Assembly (NCBI GenBank): GCA_910586775.1
Contig: CAJUJN010000001.1
Location: forward strand, 62,001-126,000
Reading direction: 5' to 3'
Length of the DNA stretch: 64,000 nucleotides
Source: an uncultured Acetatifactor sp.
Lineage (GTDB): Bacteria > Bacillota > Clostridia > Lachnospirales > Lachnospiraceae
Shown here: in pieces, positions 62,861 through 64,000 of the stretch
Position numbering within the stretch: the stretch's first letter is position 1
Layout of the letters: each line of letters begins with the position of its first letter
The notes under the pieces: model-generated
Databases searched by the model: none
What the model saw: only the letters and a program-made list of their open reading frames with translations
Told to the model about the DNA's origin: nothing
Position numbers and translations under genes: made by a program

Positions 62861-63406
62861 TCACTCTCCCGATTCTTTCCAGTCTGCCTGAAGGATTGCC
62901 ATCCACACGATATCATAATACGTTCCGCCTATACGTACATCCTCTCTTAAGCATGCCTCTTTTTGAAATCCTGCCTTCTCATAACTGCGGATAGCCTGCC
63001 CATTGTCAGCAAGGGCCCGAAGATAAATCCTGTGCAGCCCCTCTTCCTCAAAGCAGTAGCGGAGCATCAGCTTAGCGGCAGCAGTGCCGATTCCTCTGCC
63101 CCTGGCAGCATCTTCCCCTATGAAAATGCCATACTCCGCCTTACTGTGCGTCCTGTCAATATCCCGGATATAGACACTTCCCAGCGGAGTCCCCTCCCCG
63201 GCCTCACATATCATCATCTGCACTGCCTTGCCGGTATCTATCATCGTCCTAATCCAGTTCTCATGCCCTTCCCTTGTAAAAGGCGCCTGATAGATAAAAT
63301 TCTTCCGCACGCTGTCGCTGTTACGCCATTTAATGATCAGGTCCGTATCTTCAGGGGACATCAGACGCAGACAGATACCTGTCTTATCATCCATATATTG
63401 CTTCAT
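62861..63406 (-). CDS. GNAT N-acetyltransferase, RimJ/PseH/WecD-like
   Basis: 181 aa. The ATG at 63406 has GAGG 7 nt upstream; the frame is open for ten more codons. GNAT features are CLRLMSPEDTDLIIKWRN, the acetyl-CoA loop GEDAARGRGIGTAAAKL and RAIRSYEKAGF-type sequence near the end. Such enzymes in glycan loci acetylate amino groups on nucleotide sugars. With WecE in the same window, the 4-amino group of dTDP-4-amino-4,6-dideoxygalactose is a candidate substrate. It is 6 bp upstream of the DPM1-type GT2. Confidence 0.87.
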   Translation of the reverse strand: MKQYMDDKTGICLRLMSPEDTDLIIKWRNSDSVRKNFIYQAPFTREGHENWIRTMIDTGKAVQMMICEAGEGTPLGSVYIRDIDRTHSKAEYGIFIGEDAARGRGIGTAAAKLMLRYCFEEEGLHRIYLRALADNGQAIRSYEKAGFQKEACLREDVRIGGTYYDIVWMAILQADWKESGE

Positions 63407-63487
63407 TCTTATACCTCTGCCCGCTTCGACAGGCATCCAATCCTTGGTTCTCTTATCTGTCTATCTCTTTTCACACATTTCTTCCGT

Positions 63488-63525
63488 ACAGTTCCGCCGA
63501 TTTCTCCAACATAATGCGCGTCATG
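63488..63525 (-). repeat. 38-bp relic of the DPM1-type GT2 gene
   Basis: This intergenic stretch matches 62389-62426 inside the GT2 gene at 35 of 38 positions, in the same orientation. It would encode MTRIMLEKSAELYG against MTRIMLEKPAELYI in the gene. The flanks do not match. The rest of 63407-63575 holds no gene. Confidence 0.7.
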
Positions 63526-63575
63526 TCAAACTGCCCTGCACTTCCCTCCAGACCGGTCTGCGTAAAGCCAAAAAG

Positions 63576-64000
63576 CTATACGTTATCCTCCAGACAATTT
63601 TGCCCGGCCGCAGCAGCTTTCTCCCGCTTCTCCGCATTGGCTTCCGTCAGACGATATTCGAAATCCCGCTTATCTTTTGCCGTCAGAACCTCCAGTACCA
63701 TTCCAGCGAAAAAAGACTGAATCCCCGCCAGCACCATAAAGCCGCACACAATCAATGTAGGAAAACGCGGCACCAGCCCCGTCCTCAGATACTCGCTTAA
63801 AATGGGAACCATAAACACCAACGCCAACACCACCAACAGCAAACAGAACGCGCCGAAAAACTGAAGCGGCCTGTAGTTCCTGTACAGCTGCAGCATCTTG
63901 CCGATCACACGCATGCCGTCACTGTAGGTATTCAGCTTGGATACGCTGCCCTCCGGCCTGTCCCGGTACTCCACCACCACGTTTTCTACCTGCATGTTGT
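63576..64000 (-). CDS. C-terminal part of a polyprenyl-phosphate GT2 (cut by window edge)
   Basis: The frame stays open to the right edge, so the start lies outside the window. The visible ~141 residues begin in the region ENVVVEYRDRPEGSVSKLN, the post-catalytic strand of DPM1-type GT2 enzymes, followed by two membrane helices (about 47-67 and 80-102 of the visible part) and a charged tail. It is a second enzyme of the same general type as the 61889-62854 gene. Confidence 0.8.
   Translation of the reverse strand, partial: NMQVENVVVEYRDRPEGSVSKLNTYSDGMRVIGKMLQLYRNYRPLQFFGAFCLLLVVLALVFMVPILSEYLRTGLVPRFPTLIVCGFMVLAGIQSFFAGMVLEVLTAKDKRDFEYRLTEANAEKREKAAAAGQNCLEDNV

Overview
The window looks like a chromosomal segment of a Firmicute from the Lachnospiraceae / Clostridium XIVa group. 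The grounds are strong AGGAGG-type ribosome sites, Gram-positive envelope proteins (LytR-CpsA-Psr protein, two membrane-anchored GH25 lysozymes, no outer-membrane genes), an anchored HtrA, and GtrII-, DUF6056- and DUF6077-like membrane proteins that I associate with this family. No rRNA, tRNA, CRISPR array, phage gene or insertion sequence was seen. Apart from three plus-strand genes, everything is on the minus strand, so transcription runs right to left.

Layout. 1-305: a ~62-bp tandem repeat leading into an unrecognised 573-aa gene. 2.1-8.5 kb: housekeeping and stress genes (a clpX with an acidic N-terminal extension, an AraC/effector-binding regulator, htrA, glmS). 8.7-15.5 kb: three GT2 glycosyltransferases, an LCP-type attachment protein and a polyprenyl-phosphate sugar-1-phosphate transferase. 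15.7-21 kb: alpha-phosphoglucomutase and a hybrid histidine kinase. 21.2-36.5 kb: an ABC-exported, probably rhamnose-containing polysaccharide locus. It has a two-domain GT2, a methyltransferase fused to a kinase-like domain, wzt with a C-terminal cargo-type domain, wzm, rmlC, rmlA, rmlB and two paralogous GH25 lysozymes. 36.8-45.5 kb: SGNH-like and multi-membrane-span proteins, wecE and a GtrB/GtrII-type pair. 45.7-56.6 kb: a pseudaminic-acid block (pseG, pseI, pseH, pseF) containing an acyl carrier protein and an FkbH-like enzyme, followed upstream by a GT2, an MsbA/PglK-type ABC flippase and a GT52-like putative nonulosonate transferase. 56.7-64 kb: decayed SGNH-gene pieces, three GT-C-like membrane proteins, a DPM1-type GT2, a GNAT acetyltransferase and a second polyprenyl-phosphate GT2 cut by the window edge.

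How the genes fit together (inference). PgcA and GlmS supply glucose-1-phosphate and glucosamine-6-phosphate. RmlA, RmlB and RmlC lead towards dTDP-rhamnose, but rmlD is not in the window. WecE would divert the RmlB product to dTDP-4-amino-4,6-dideoxygalactose. The Pse enzymes would make CMP-pseudaminic acid, but PseB and PseC are not in the window. The sugar-1-phosphate transferase and GT2 enzymes would build lipid-linked chains. Two exporters are present (Wzm/Wzt and a PglK-like flippase), and the LCP protein would attach product to the wall.

Most interesting points: the methyltransferase-kinase fusion beside a Wzt with a cargo domain, which recalls WbdD chain termination in Gram-negatives; the acp-fkbH pair inside the Pse genes, which suggests an acyl-modified nonulosonic acid; a conserved SGNH protein lacking its nucleophile; a large lysozyme with a ~300-residue acidic cytoplasmic tail; hydrophilic low-complexity inserts at domain junctions of many surface-glycan proteins, two of them on the same 39-bp period; a split membrane-protein gene; and inverted SGNH-gene remnants.
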